From Isoetes taiwanensis (taxonomy: Eukaryota; Streptophyta; Lycopodiopsida; Isoetales; Isoetaceae), in NCBI GenBank assembly GCA_021234155.1, contig JAJEKV010000078.1:618001-682000 (forward strand): DNA of 64,000 nt. Reading direction: 5' to 3'. This document shows positions 46,489-55,141 of the stretch, one piece after another; position 1 is the first letter of the stretch; each line of letters begins with the position of its first letter. Made by a program: the position numbers and the translations under genes. Under the pieces are notes generated by a model that saw nothing but the letters and a program-made list of their open reading frames with translations, was not told the origin of the DNA and did no database searches.

Positions 46489-47803
46489 ATGGCACAGGAT
46501 AGCGGTAATGCCGGATCTAACAATATCAACAACCAAAGAACAGAAGAGAAGGCGCCGTCCGGGCGCACACATCATGGTGAAGACAGCGAGGGCGGCGCCA
46601 CTAACTATGTCGGTGCTTCTAATAAACCGAGCGAGCACCGTCTTCCGAGGCGAGAAAACATCCATCAAGCGTGTGCGGGCCGGTAGTTGAGAATGTTGCC
46701 AATGACGCAGGAGATTTTTAGAGACATGCCTTAGAGCCAAGGCGTGTTTACTGTTCTCTTCGGCCATTTAGTCGGAGAAGGAACCTTCGATGCGTGCGGC
46801 TATCGTCATGGAGTTCCCGTGCGTTCGATGATTGCATCGTCGTTAACGTCGATGTAGTAGTTGCACTGAACCACGGCGTTGCTGTTCCTTCGATGGGAGC
46901 TGACAACTTGCTTGAGGCACTCCATTCCTTCGTCGTGTGGCCCAGGTTGATGGCTTCTTTGACGCCAATTCCTAACACATTCTCTGTACTGGCTAATGAG
47001 ATAGATTACATAACCGGACTTCCTCGTAGAGTGCCGGAAGTTGGATTGGTGGAGATAAACCAGGGGCCAGACTTGCTTGGAGACGACAATGAGAATGCTA
47101 AGCCCCATGAGGATGACCATCGGGATGTGCATGTCAGGATGTTCTGTTGGCGATGTGGCCGTCCAAGAACGTTCCTATTCTTTTCGAGGCGGTTTTGAAC
47201 CCCTGAATGTTATGTACAGTAATGTCCCTATCCAGGTCCCTGTGACAGCTCAAATAGAAGAAAATATCGTTCTACAAGAGGCACTGCAAAGCACTGTGGC
47301 GGTTGTTACGAAACCGTAGTACCGTGATGCGATAGTGGTTTCTGTTGATGAGCAACTGTAGTCGCGGAATCCGGTGAGCGTAAGAGGAAGACTAAGCCTA
47401 AGCAGCTGCGGAAGAAAGCGGGTTTCTGTAAAGGCCCTCCTAAGCTGAATAAGAAGGGCCAGCCGTTTAATCCAAAGTTAAGATGGATGCGCGAAATCCG
47501 GCACTTCCAGAACCACGTGGAGTGGGTGCTTCCAAAGCTCACAATGGCTAGAATATGTAAGGAGGTGGTTCGGGGAGAATCTGATAAGATGAAGAGGGAT
47601 GGTGCAAGGTACCGGAGAGCTGATTCTGATTTTCCAATGCGGAAGAGGTGACTCGATTCACTGCGCAGATGCCATTGATGCTCGCGAGCGCCGAGAATCA
47701 CATGGTCGGGTTCTTCAATTTGTGTGAAATGTTTGTGCATTCCAAGAGAGTGACAATAATGAGGCGGGGATATTGCCTTGACAAATTACTTCGAGGCATG
47801 TAA
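46489..47803 (+). pseudogene. Gene B: DUF8039-like region plus C-terminal histone H3 fold
   Basis: Begins at ATG 46489 (MAQDSGNAGSNN), preceded by an acceptor-like TTGCATTACAG. Sequence around 46770-46960 (VGEGTFDACGYRHGVPV, CIVVNVDVVV, LLEALHSFVVWPRL) resembles the VxVD...WP domain common in plant transposon-associated proteins. The last 140 codons are histone H3-like. A basic tail (RKRKTKPKQLRKKAGF) is followed by RWMREIRHFQNHVEWVLPKL (alphaN, start of alpha1), ARICKEVV, an inserted loop of about 16 residues, RFTAQMPLMLASAENHMVG (alpha2) and HSKRVTIMRRG...LLRG, ending where H3 ends (TAA 47801). One frameshift lies near 47640 inside loop 1, others upstream. The longer loop 1 and MRR after RVTI are more CENH3-like than H3-like, but this is only suggestive. 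Confidence 0.65.
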
Positions 47804-47902
47804 AGTGTTTTATATTAATAAAAGCGATCTTTGTTGTATATTTTGTATGCTTGCTAAGTATTTTGATTGTATCTATTCTCTAAGTATACTTAAAATGCAT
47901 TT

Positions 47903-48029
47903 GCCACGGTCTGCGAAATGGGTATAAATTACTTTGTGAGGGTATTTTTGGCCGTGGCCACGGTGCTTGAAAATTCTGTAAGTTCTTGTATTGGTGAGGC
48001 AATTTCAGCACCGTGGCCACCGCGAAATT
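47903..48029. terminator. Three hairpins between convergent genes B and C
   Basis: Half-site at 47903-47918, GCCGTGGCCACGGTGC at 47951-47966, and an imperfect palindrome with AATTTC/GAAATT outer arms at 48001-48029. They sit between the stop of gene B (+) and the stop of gene C (-). A bidirectional transcript-end function is inferred from this placement. Confidence 0.45.
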
Positions 48030-48163
48030 GAATCATTCCATAGAAGGTGAACCACAAGATCGAGTGAGCATATTAACATGTTAGAGAATATATTAACATA
48101 TTAGAGAACATTTAGAGAACGGCAAGTAACGGAATTATGTCCAAGTAACCTTCCCCTAGGTTT

Positions 48164-48775
48164 CTAACCCCTTCCCCTTCCCCTGCGAGGTGTAACCCAT
48201 GCATCTGGGTTAGGAGTCAAGAGCTCACGATCATCCCAGCCTGATTCTTCCCACCATATGGGGTACCTAGTCATTAGAAAAAGTAATTCCAGAGGATGGT
48301 ACTCACGGAAGAAGAGCGGACCCAACTCCACAAAACCGTTGTACACGTTGTAGTACACCCTAATAAGGCCATACATGTGTCCCTTAGAAATTTCATGAAT
48401 GAACTCTGATATGTATGCATCCAGAGAGTGTGCTAAATATCCAGCACGAAGAAGAGGCCTCAATTGCTGTAGCATCTCGTCCAGATAAGGAGGGGGTTCA
48501 AGCATTCCCCTCATTCCAAGTCTCCTATAACATTCAGATGGATTAATTTCCCTCAGTGGCTCATGACCACAATCAAATCGCTCCAGAATAAAGTTGATCA
48601 ACTCCATTGTAAGCTCCTTGGTGGGACTGTGGCGCAACCTCCACTCTAAGAAATGGTCCCATAGCTCATCCATTCCAGGCCGCACAGAATGCCTGGGGCA
48701 TGCTTGCAGGCCTTCTGGAGTGGCCCAGGGAGGATTCGGTCCAATCATTTGCAAAGAGCAAATGATTCGGTCCAA
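48164..48775 (-). CDS. Gene C: unknown 203 aa protein
   Basis: An uninterrupted frame from ATG 48775 (MDRIICSLQM) to 48164. The middle looks like a compact helical protein: MDELWDHFLEWRLRHS, LINFILERFDCGHEP, YLDEMLQQLRPLLRAGY, FIHEISKGHMYGL, GFVELGPLFFREYHPLELLFL. It ends in a basic RRGRGRG tail. No family recognised. Codon-like amino-acid composition and absence of stops over 600 bases support real coding. The start is uncertain because upstream sequence is a purine-rich tract. It is convergent with gene B across the hairpins and, before the gypsy insertion, was divergent from gene D. Confidence 0.6.
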   Translation of the reverse strand: MDRIICSLQMIGPNPPWATPEGLQACPRHSVRPGMDELWDHFLEWRLRHSPTKELTMELINFILERFDCGHEPLREINPSECYRRLGMRGMLEPPPYLDEMLQQLRPLLRAGYLAHSLDAYISEFIHEISKGHMYGLIRVYYNVYNGFVELGPLFFREYHPLELLFLMTRYPIWWEESGWDDRELLTPNPDAWVTPRRGRGRG

Positions 48776-49140
48776 TCAAGTAGCAAAGAACAAGGAGCAC
48801 GAAGAGCAAGTAGCAAGAAGCAAGGATCAAGGACGATCAAGGAGCAAGAAGATCAAAAACGAAGGAAGATCATGGAGCAAGAAAGCGAGGAAAAAGATCA
48901 AGTAGCAAGATCAAGAGCAAGGAACAAGATGAAGTAGCGAAGATCAAGTGGCAAGGAACAAGGAAAACAGCATGCTTGCAGGTATTCCGGATCAGCCCAG
49001 CGAGGATGTTCTTGCAAGAAATTAGTGGAGCAGACAAGAGAGGCAAGAAATTAGTGGAGCAGACAGAGAGGCAAGGAGCAGACAAGAGGCGGACAAGACG
49101 GGGAAAGAGGCAAAGAAGCAGACAAGAAGCAGACAAGACA
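48776..49140. repeat. Purine-rich AAGGAGCAAGAAG low-complexity tract
   Basis: About 360 bases dominated by A and G, made of irregular repeats of AGCAAG, AAGGAGC and GATCAAG. It lies immediately upstream of gene C. ORFs reading through it are lysine/glutamine/arginine low-complexity and are not called. Confidence 0.8.
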
Positions 49141-49287
49141 ATGAAGGCATAGATGCCTATTTAAAGAGAAATCAGGTATATATGCCATTATACGAGTACC
49201 ATACGAGTATCAGGTATGTATATAATCCAATAATTTCTATGTATATACCATCAATCATTTTCGTGGGTACATACATCAATAATTTTG

Positions 49288-50888
49288 TGTGACGTTCCAG
49301 CATAATATACGCCCCCAATACGTATATTATACTGCCACGTCACACGTACATGTCACAAGTGACATGTACTTGAGAGCAGGACAACGTTGCACCTAGGAGC
49401 TAAAGGTTGCACCTAGGGGGCAACTTTGGATGTTGGGTATGTAATTAAACATACACAACAAAAGGTTCCTTGTTCATCCATTTCCAAATGGCTTAAAGCC
49501 ATTTGCCCATGTGGATGCCCTAACCTAGATAGGGTCTATATAAGGGCTAAAACCCTAGACCCTAGCTCTCTTCCATTTTGCCAATTAGGGTTCTCTAGAG
49601 CTTCCTTTCCTCTTTCGCATTTAGGGTTTCCCTGGGCCAATTCGGCCAAGGTAAGACTCGAAATCGCATTGCCGAAACTCGAAAAGTCGGATTTACAACA
49701 AAGGTTCTTTGAGTAGCGATCGTCTTGGCAAGATCGGGGAGCATGGACGCCTTCCGAGGATCAGGAGCAAGCCAAGGAGCAGGTATCTAGTTGTTCTGTT
49801 GTGCAAAACCGTCTTTAGGCGTGGCAATATGCCGGATTAGTATGTTAGATCATCTCTGGAAGCCTTGTAGATCCCTAGATCTGAGACTCTAACGAATGAA
49901 CCTAACATTGGATGTTAAGTAGATGGACTGATATGATTCTCTAATTCTGTTCTGTGATATTGCATGTATTCCACTCTGTGATCTCCTTGTTGTGGGAAGG
50001 GGGGTAGAGACCTAAAGGCTGTGTAGTAGATGCTCCTAGCATAGCACCTTAGTTCCCACATAAATGCGGCCCGTGCACAGGAGCCCACCTGGCTGTGGGT
50101 GAAGGGGCAAGGCCGGTTGATAAGGAGGAACTTGTCTCATCGCGGACTGACCCCTCTGGTAGTAAAGCCTATCGGGGGTCTTTGCTGGCTAGGCTTAATG
50201 GCTTGTCCTTTAGCGTGTGGGCAAGGCATGAGCTTCGACACTCGTGGGGTGGTGGATATGACCTTCCGGTGAGTTCAAGTCAAGAAGAAAGGCGGTGGCC
50301 CTCTAGCCGCCTGCGATGAGCATGGATACCTCGGAGGAGAGGCAGCTCTTCTTCGCCCTCACGGGGCTGGGGAGATGCAACCCGGCGGTAGTAGCCCCTC
50401 GGCTATTCACCCGGCGGGGCTACTGGCCTAGTCCCAACACTTTTCAGCCTACTGCGCAAAGTGTGCACGGGGAGGGGCGGATGGAGTGGACTACCCTAAG
50501 CCATGTTCTATGCCGCCAAATCCATTGCCATGAATTCCCCCGCAATGAACTCACGGAGACCTAGCCGTCAGTCATCCCCCTTGAGTCCGAGCCCTGGGTA
50601 GGATCTCCCCTTTGTATTATTGTTATGAAGGTATAGCTGACTCCGTGATGTTGCTATTGCTATGGTGATTGTGTTTGTATATTATTAGTTGTGCTCACGT
50701 TTGTTTGTTACGCTTCCGCGGATAGGTCGATCCGATGGAAGGCGGATGAATGACACATCCACTCTTCCCTTGGCGGCTCGCCCCATGGGAGTAGAGTCGT
50801 GGATGGATATTGTCGGCATTTGCCGGGGAATGCTCCTCCGCCCGAATACGATGCGGGCATCATTATAAGGAGTAGGGGGGCGTCCGCG
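49288..50888 (+). repeat. Gypsy 5' LTR
   Basis: About 1601 bp starting TGTGACGTTCCAGC. The first ~390 bases match the 3' LTR exactly by eye; after about 49680 differences come in dense clusters of small indels and A/G or C/T changes. Near its start are a 10 bp inverted repeat (ATAATATACG/CGTATATTAT) and an 11 bp perfect hairpin (GTACATGTCAC-AA-GTGACATGTAC). The 3' boundary is set by the primer site and is less exact. Confidence 0.93.
49536..49544 (+). promoter_or_regulatory. LTR TATA box
   Basis: CTATATAAG in GGGTCTATATAAGGGC, with AAACCCTAG-type motifs and a CT-rich start region 20-40 bases downstream. The same element is at 61095-61103 in the 3' LTR. Confidence 0.75.
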
Positions 50889-50889
50889 A

Positions 50890-50900
50890 TGGTATCGAGC
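50890..50900 (+). promoter_or_regulatory. Gypsy primer-binding site (tRNA-iMet)
   Basis: TGGTATCGAGC just inside the 5' LTR equals the iMet primer site TGGTATCAGAGC with one A missing. This is a real deletion or a consensus error of the kind that recurs in this part of the element. Confidence 0.75.
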
Positions 50901-51104
50901 ATGATCTTGGCATCCAAGATCGAGCACTGGCCATTTTTCCCTTAGGACTAACAGTAGATTCGAGTCTTGGGGTATAGCCACCCAAGCAAGAGCTTCGAGC
51001 AATTGGGAAAATTCCCAATTTTTGGGTAGATTTTAGCTCCATGATAGATTGCTAGTGAAGTGTAGCATCTTTCCCAACCTAAATTGCCGAAAAATAGTCG
51101 ACCC

Positions 51105-51390
51105 CTCCACGAGTCGCCAAAGCACCATCGGAGGTTAAAACCGATTCGCTTGGCGCCTTTGTGTGAGTGGTTGACCTCCGTTGACCTAGTTAGGTGTCCC
51201 AATTAATTAAGATAATGGTGTAGTTTGGCTTATTCCCTTAGTTCTGGATAGGTTTGTATGTTATAACACTAAGAAACTCCCTGTAAATTGAAAAAATAAC
51301 CTCGGAAACAGTCGACCCCTCACAGAGTGCGCCCAGCACCATTCGGTTGGTAATCCAATCGCCCAAAGACCTTGTCGCAGTGGTGGGTGT
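51105..51390 (+). promoter_or_regulatory. Stem-loop pair of cassette 1 (degenerate)
   Basis: Two related but decayed stem-loops, at 51105-51157 and 51319-51390. Both begin CGACCCCTC-C-CGAGT or CTCACAGAGTGCGCC and contain a CATTCGGTT-type centre, with partial 3' arms (GGCGCCTTTGTGTGAG in the first). They match the intact pair at 52943-53211. Spacing between the two is about 214 bases, and a TATA box follows about 110 bases after the second. Confidence 0.6.
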
Positions 51391-51496
51391 TTTGGAGTAT
51401 GGTGAGCCCAAATGAATGCCTGTGCACCTTCGCTAATGCCCTAGTTGTTTTTCCCCCCCATATGAATTGCAGGTCCCAACCCTAAATTCCACCTCC

Positions 51497-51505
51497 TATA
51501 AATAG
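51497..51505 (+). promoter_or_regulatory. Internal TATA box, cassette 1
   Basis: TATAAATAG followed by AAAATTAGGGTTCCC. It lies about 110 bases upstream of the first ATG of cassette 1 (51609), suggesting independent transcription of the H3-like gene within the element. Confidence 0.55.
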
Positions 51506-51608
51506 AAAATTAGGGTTCCCATTTTACCCCCACCTTTCGGGAGGCTTATTTCGCCCAAGAAGAGCGATCTTCAGGTGCCAAAGCTTGAAACCGGCTGCAT
51601 AAAAAGCA

Positions 51609-52494
51609 TGGCACCTGGACGTAAAAAGCATTTGCCCGCAAAGTTATGCCACTGTGTTATGTGAGCTTCAAAGAGCGAGCCGTCCAAATAAGGCCGACGG
51701 AGGCAAGCGACATCTCCGGAAGAGGAGGCACCGGTTGAACTACTTAACCCTAACCCCAAGAGCGTGAAAGGGACGAGCACCTTGATCGGGAGTACCGGCG
51801 CGGCCGCGAGGGGGAGGGAGTCGCTGAGGGAGATCTTCTGGGGACAATGAAGAACCGTAGCCGGAACCAAGAAGAGGAAGAGGGAAAGAGAAGAGGGTGA
51901 GCCGAGGAAATCCAAGCATGGAGGCCTGAGGAAAAAAGAAGAGCTAAGAAAGAGGGAGGGAGGAGAAGGAACAGAAGAGGGAAGAGAGGATGAAGCGCAA
52001 AGAGGAGCGGGAGAGGGTGAGAGCGGAGAAGGGTAAGGACCCGGAAGTGCCGGCGGAGAAGCCGAAGAAAAAGAAGACACCGCCCGGGCAAGAACTATAC
52101 AGAGCCGGATCAGAAGCCCCCATCTTCGCCCGACCAACCCGAGGAGGGAGCGGGGGAGGACACGAACCAGGAGAAACGGGCCCGCCGAACCTAACACGGA
52201 AGATGAAGACCACGCGGACTAATGCACGCCCTATCCTAAATGGCGGAAATTGCCGAAGCACCCCCGGCGGCACCAAGAAACCAAGACGCAGAGGGAGTCA
52301 TATGCGGCTGAAGCGGGACTTGCGTACGGGAAGGAGCTAAAGGAGTATACTGCGTACACATGAAAATGTATGAAGAATACTCCAAATACTAATGAAGAAC
52401 ACAGGGGGTTAAAACCATTGAGGGAGGGTTCGGCCCGGACGAAGAAGAATACGTTGAAGCCACCCACGGAACGGCCAACCCCTCGAAGAAGCCA
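51609..52494 (+). pseudogene. Basic N-terminal region of the H3-like gene
   Basis: From ATG 51609 (MAPGRKKHLPAK, histone-tail-like) the region is very rich in Lys, Arg, Glu and Gly, spread over several frames: RKSKHGGLRKKEEL, AEKPKKKKTPPG, GGTKKPRRRGSHMR. In the frame of the histone fold the codons just upstream read YVEATHGTANPSKKP, so the fold extends N-terminally beyond its ATG. At least three frame changes are needed to join the whole. I read it as a long disordered tail whose frame is broken by mutation or sequence errors. The tail's true extent is unknown. Confidence 0.5.
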
Positions 52495-52797
52495 ATGAAG
52501 AGACCGGCGGACTCAAAATTCGCGAGGGCGGCCCAGGAAATCAAGCACTTCCAGCAGAGCTATGGCTTCCTTATTCCCCGAGCTTCCTTTGCACGTTTGA
52601 CGAGGGAGATTTTGCAGGAGTTCGACCCATCCAAACGGGTCACGGACGACATGTTGCTCGCACTGCAGGAGGCGTCGGAGCAGCACATCGTACACTATTT
52701 CGAAGACTCTGTTGCGTGTGCTCAACACGCTAAGAGAGTGACTTGTATGCCCAAGGATATTAGACTAGCTCAGTTTATTAAAAAGGAGGGCCCCTGA
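52495..52797 (+). CDS. Histone H3-like protein encoded by the chromovirus
   Basis: 100 residues from ATG 52495, the frame also being open upstream. The order of H3 elements is complete: alphaN QEIKHFQQSYGFLIP, alpha1 ASFARLTREILQEF, alpha2 MLLALQEASEQHIVHYFEDS, then QHAKRVTCMPKDIRLAQFI for loop 2 and alpha3, ending where H3 ends. From REI to LQEA the spacing equals canonical H3, with no CENH3-type loop 1 insertion. The Cys of FEDxxxC (H3 Cys110) is kept. LIP, LLALQEA and VHYFED are CENH3-like, while MPKDIRLA is H3-like. Histone H3 pairs with H4 in nucleosomes; whether this protein enters nucleosomes is unknown. The uninterrupted fold inside a gene-broken stretch suggests constraint. Confidence 0.85.
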   Translation: MKRPADSKFARAAQEIKHFQQSYGFLIPRASFARLTREILQEFDPSKRVTDDMLLALQEASEQHIVHYFEDSVACAQHAKRVTCMPKDIRLAQFIKKEGP

Positions 52798-52942
52798 ACT
52801 ATTGTAAATGACCTTTTCCTTGGTATAAGTCTATAATTTTGATAAATAAATAAGTCAAATCGAGTTTAAATAGGGTGTATTGCCAAATTCTACATTTAGA
52901 AGTAGCAAAGTTTGGAACAAACCAGGCATTTTGACTCCACCC

Positions 52943-53211
52943 CTCACAGAGTGCGCCCCAACCCATTCGGTTTGCAAACCGATCCCACCCTGGCGCACTG
53001 TGTGAGTGGTCGAACCCCAAACTCCACCACAACTTGCCCAAATAAGGCGAGTAAAGGCTCCATCCTATCTATCTCGATGAGATATCCAGGATTATGTCTT
53101 TAGTTCTCTAGTTTAGCATTATTAGTGACCTAAACAGCAGTCCACCCCTCACAGAGTGCGCCCCAACCCATTCGGTTTGCAAACCGATCCCAACCTGGCG
53201 CACTGTGTGAG
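52943..53211 (+). promoter_or_regulatory. Stem-loop pair of cassette 2
   Basis: Two 64-base stem-loops, 52943-53006 and 53148-53211, differ at one base. The outer arms CTCACAGAGTGCGCC and GGCGCACTGTGTGAG pair with one mismatch. The loop contains the perfect palindrome CGGTTTGCAAACCG (52968-52981, 53173-53186). They lie after the H3-like stop and before the next TATA box, so they could end the first transcript, insulate, or bind a factor. Confidence 0.8.
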
Positions 53212-53376
53212 TGGTCTCGTCCGAATTGATCCAAGTTGTCCTTAGACGAACCAAAATCATTGCTTAGGGACCCTTAGGAGCATTTCCAAGCTCAGTTAGC
53301 CTATAAATCATACCTCTAGACCTCAGAAAGTCAGAGAATTGTAAACCTAAAATTTTCCCAAAATTAGGGTTTTGCC

Positions 53377-53384
53377 TATAAAGG
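53377..53384 (+). promoter_or_regulatory. Internal TATA box, cassette 2
   Basis: TATAAAGG preceded by AAAATTAGGGTTTTGCC, echoing the telo-box-like AAAATTAGGGTT next to the TATA of cassette 1. An ATG follows 119 bases downstream (53496). Confidence 0.55.
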
Positions 53385-53495
53385 GGAACCCAAGTGTCAT
53401 TTGCACCTTCCAACCTCGCTCTCTGCTCCAAGCCGATTTTCCTGATCCTTAGGGCGTTTCTGCATCTGTCTGTCATCCCCAACTCCTCAGTGCTC

Positions 53496-55011
53496 ATGGC
53501 CACTTCTTCATTCAAGCGATGGTGCAGTAGCCACGTGACTCATGTGGTCAAGGCGACATCGAATCTGTCTTCGGTGTCTTCGAAGGGAACTTGACATTGA
53601 GGCCACAATCAACGCCACTCCCTTCTACCGAACATCATGTCTCGAGTTCCATGCCAAGATAGGACCCTTTACGGTAGAACTCCCACCTTGTGTAGGGTAT
53701 TTTGCACCTAAACTGCGCCCTCAAGTCAAGCCACCGCAAGATATCCCAAATGTAGATAAGTACTTAGAGAATAAAGCAGTCCGCCTTCCCAACTACATGT
53801 CCATCTCTGTCAATAGGAGGAGGTACTTCTCCTATCTGCAAGCTAGTAGCCATCTTCCTATCTCTTGAGGGTCAAACCCGGATAGGGGAACCCTCGATTC
53901 AGCCTTTAGAAGTTGAACCCATAGCCATGGCCGGAAGAGGAACGGATGCGACTTCGAATCTGAGCAAGAAGAAGAAGAAGAAAGGAGGAATACGAGTCGG
54001 ACCACGAAGACTGGATCCGAGCAAGAGAGGCAAAGCAGCCGAACGGAGATCAAAGCGAAAGAGGGACCGAGAGCAACAAGAAGAGCCCCCACCACTCGGG
54101 CGAGGGGCATTACAAGCTTGGCGCCGGTGTTCATAGCGGCGAAGCATATCTAACCCTTCACGATATCAAGAATCTTCCCGCGGTGTCGCGACGAGAGGTC
54201 TTAGGGTAGATGAGATTACGCACCTTACGACAACGAGGCGGATCTCGGCGACTTCATCGATCGAGAAGCCCGGGACTTCCCTATCGGCATAAGAGAAGCC
54301 AAGACCTTCCGTGAGACATCATCAGATATAGAGGCTTACGCGGGCATCGGGCGGATGATGGCGGTAAAACGGAATTGCCCTCGGAGGAGGAGTTCATGGC
54401 AATTCAGGAACAAATGGGTATCAAAGGCAAGTCCACATCGGCATTATTACCGAAGCTTCGCCAACACCCATCTGAAAGCGGCATGGAGGCGTTATCAACC
54501 TAAGGAGGCTGGTGCACCAAGACTTCAGAGAGCTAGAGGAGATACCAGTGGATGACTTCGCGGGAAGGCACAGGGCAACTTCCTCGTCTGCCGAAGAAGC
54601 AGGGCATGACAAAGCACTCAGATACTACCTGCCGTTGCTGCTAGACGGAAGAATAGCGGTTATTCACCGCCAATTTAGCCCAAGAGGTGAAGAAGGGGTC
54701 TTTATGCTTATCGCCCTCTCAGGGTTTGGACACCATGCTCGATTAGCTCCAAACATCGATCATGTTGTCCTGATCAAGAGAGCGATTGCACTGACCATCT
54801 TCGACTTTGCAATCCCTTATAGGCGGCAGGGCAGATTGGCAGTGACAGCTGCGTATACATCAGATAGGAGAATTGAAGACATGGAGGCAGCACTCCAAGG
54901 AGGGACGACAACAAATATTCTCAGGAACCGCGGGGTCATAGGGTAGGTACGGCCCAAGTGAAGAAATTTTTGGAGGACCACCCTGACTACCTCAAGAAAT
55001 TTCAAGAGTAG
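53496..55011 (+). pseudogene. Cassette 2 accessory ORF, unknown
   Basis: From ATG 53496 (MATSSFKRWCSSHVTH) through several frames: ATINATPFYRTSCLEFHA, LPNYMSISVNRRRYFSYL, then a very basic stretch (KKKKKKGGIRVGPRRL, ERRSKRKRDREQQEE). A longer intact frame, about 54350-54946, contains DKALRYYLPLLLDGRIAVI, GVFMLIALSGFGHHARLA, VVLIKRAIALTIFDFAI and RRIEDMEAAL. After one shift it ends QVKKFLEDHPDYLKKFQE (stop 55009-55011). No family recognised, and no histone signature found. It is neither gag nor envelope by any motif I know. Confidence 0.5.
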
Positions 55012-55141
55012 AAGTTTATTAATTTGCATGTAAAAGTTTTAGTATATATATATGAATATGATATATATCTCTTTTTGTATATAATTGTTCCCTCAAATTG
55101 TATAAACAAGTAAAGCAACGTAACACACAAAACAAGAACTA

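Noticed and set aside
46640-46760. A possible H4-like piece upstream of the H3 fold in gene B (PVVENVANDAGDF...RHA resembles H4 ENVIRDAVTYTEHA), which would make an H4-H3 doublet as in marseilleviruses.
   Set aside because: The match covers about 14 residues, contains a stop, and the rest of H4 is missing. The following sequence fits the transposon-associated VxVD...WP domain better.
43522-49287. Naming genes A-C as specific giant-virus core genes.
   Set aside because: The hairpin and convergent layout is suggestive, but I found no major capsid, packaging ATPase, primase-helicase, VLTF3 or DNA polymerase motif in the window.
51571-52197. A 208-codon minus-strand ORF opposite the basic region of the H3-like gene.
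   Set aside because: Its Ser/Pro/Leu-rich composition is the mirror of the purine-rich Lys/Arg/Glu codons on the plus strand; it is a shadow.
52495-52797. Calling the chromovirus histone a CENH3 (centromeric H3).
   Set aside because: Some residues (LIP, LLALQEA, VHYFED) are CENH3-like, but loop 1 has canonical H3 length without the usual insertion or tryptophan, and MPKDIRLA is H3-like. The integrase has a classical chromodomain rather than a centromere-specific motif. Left as H3-like.
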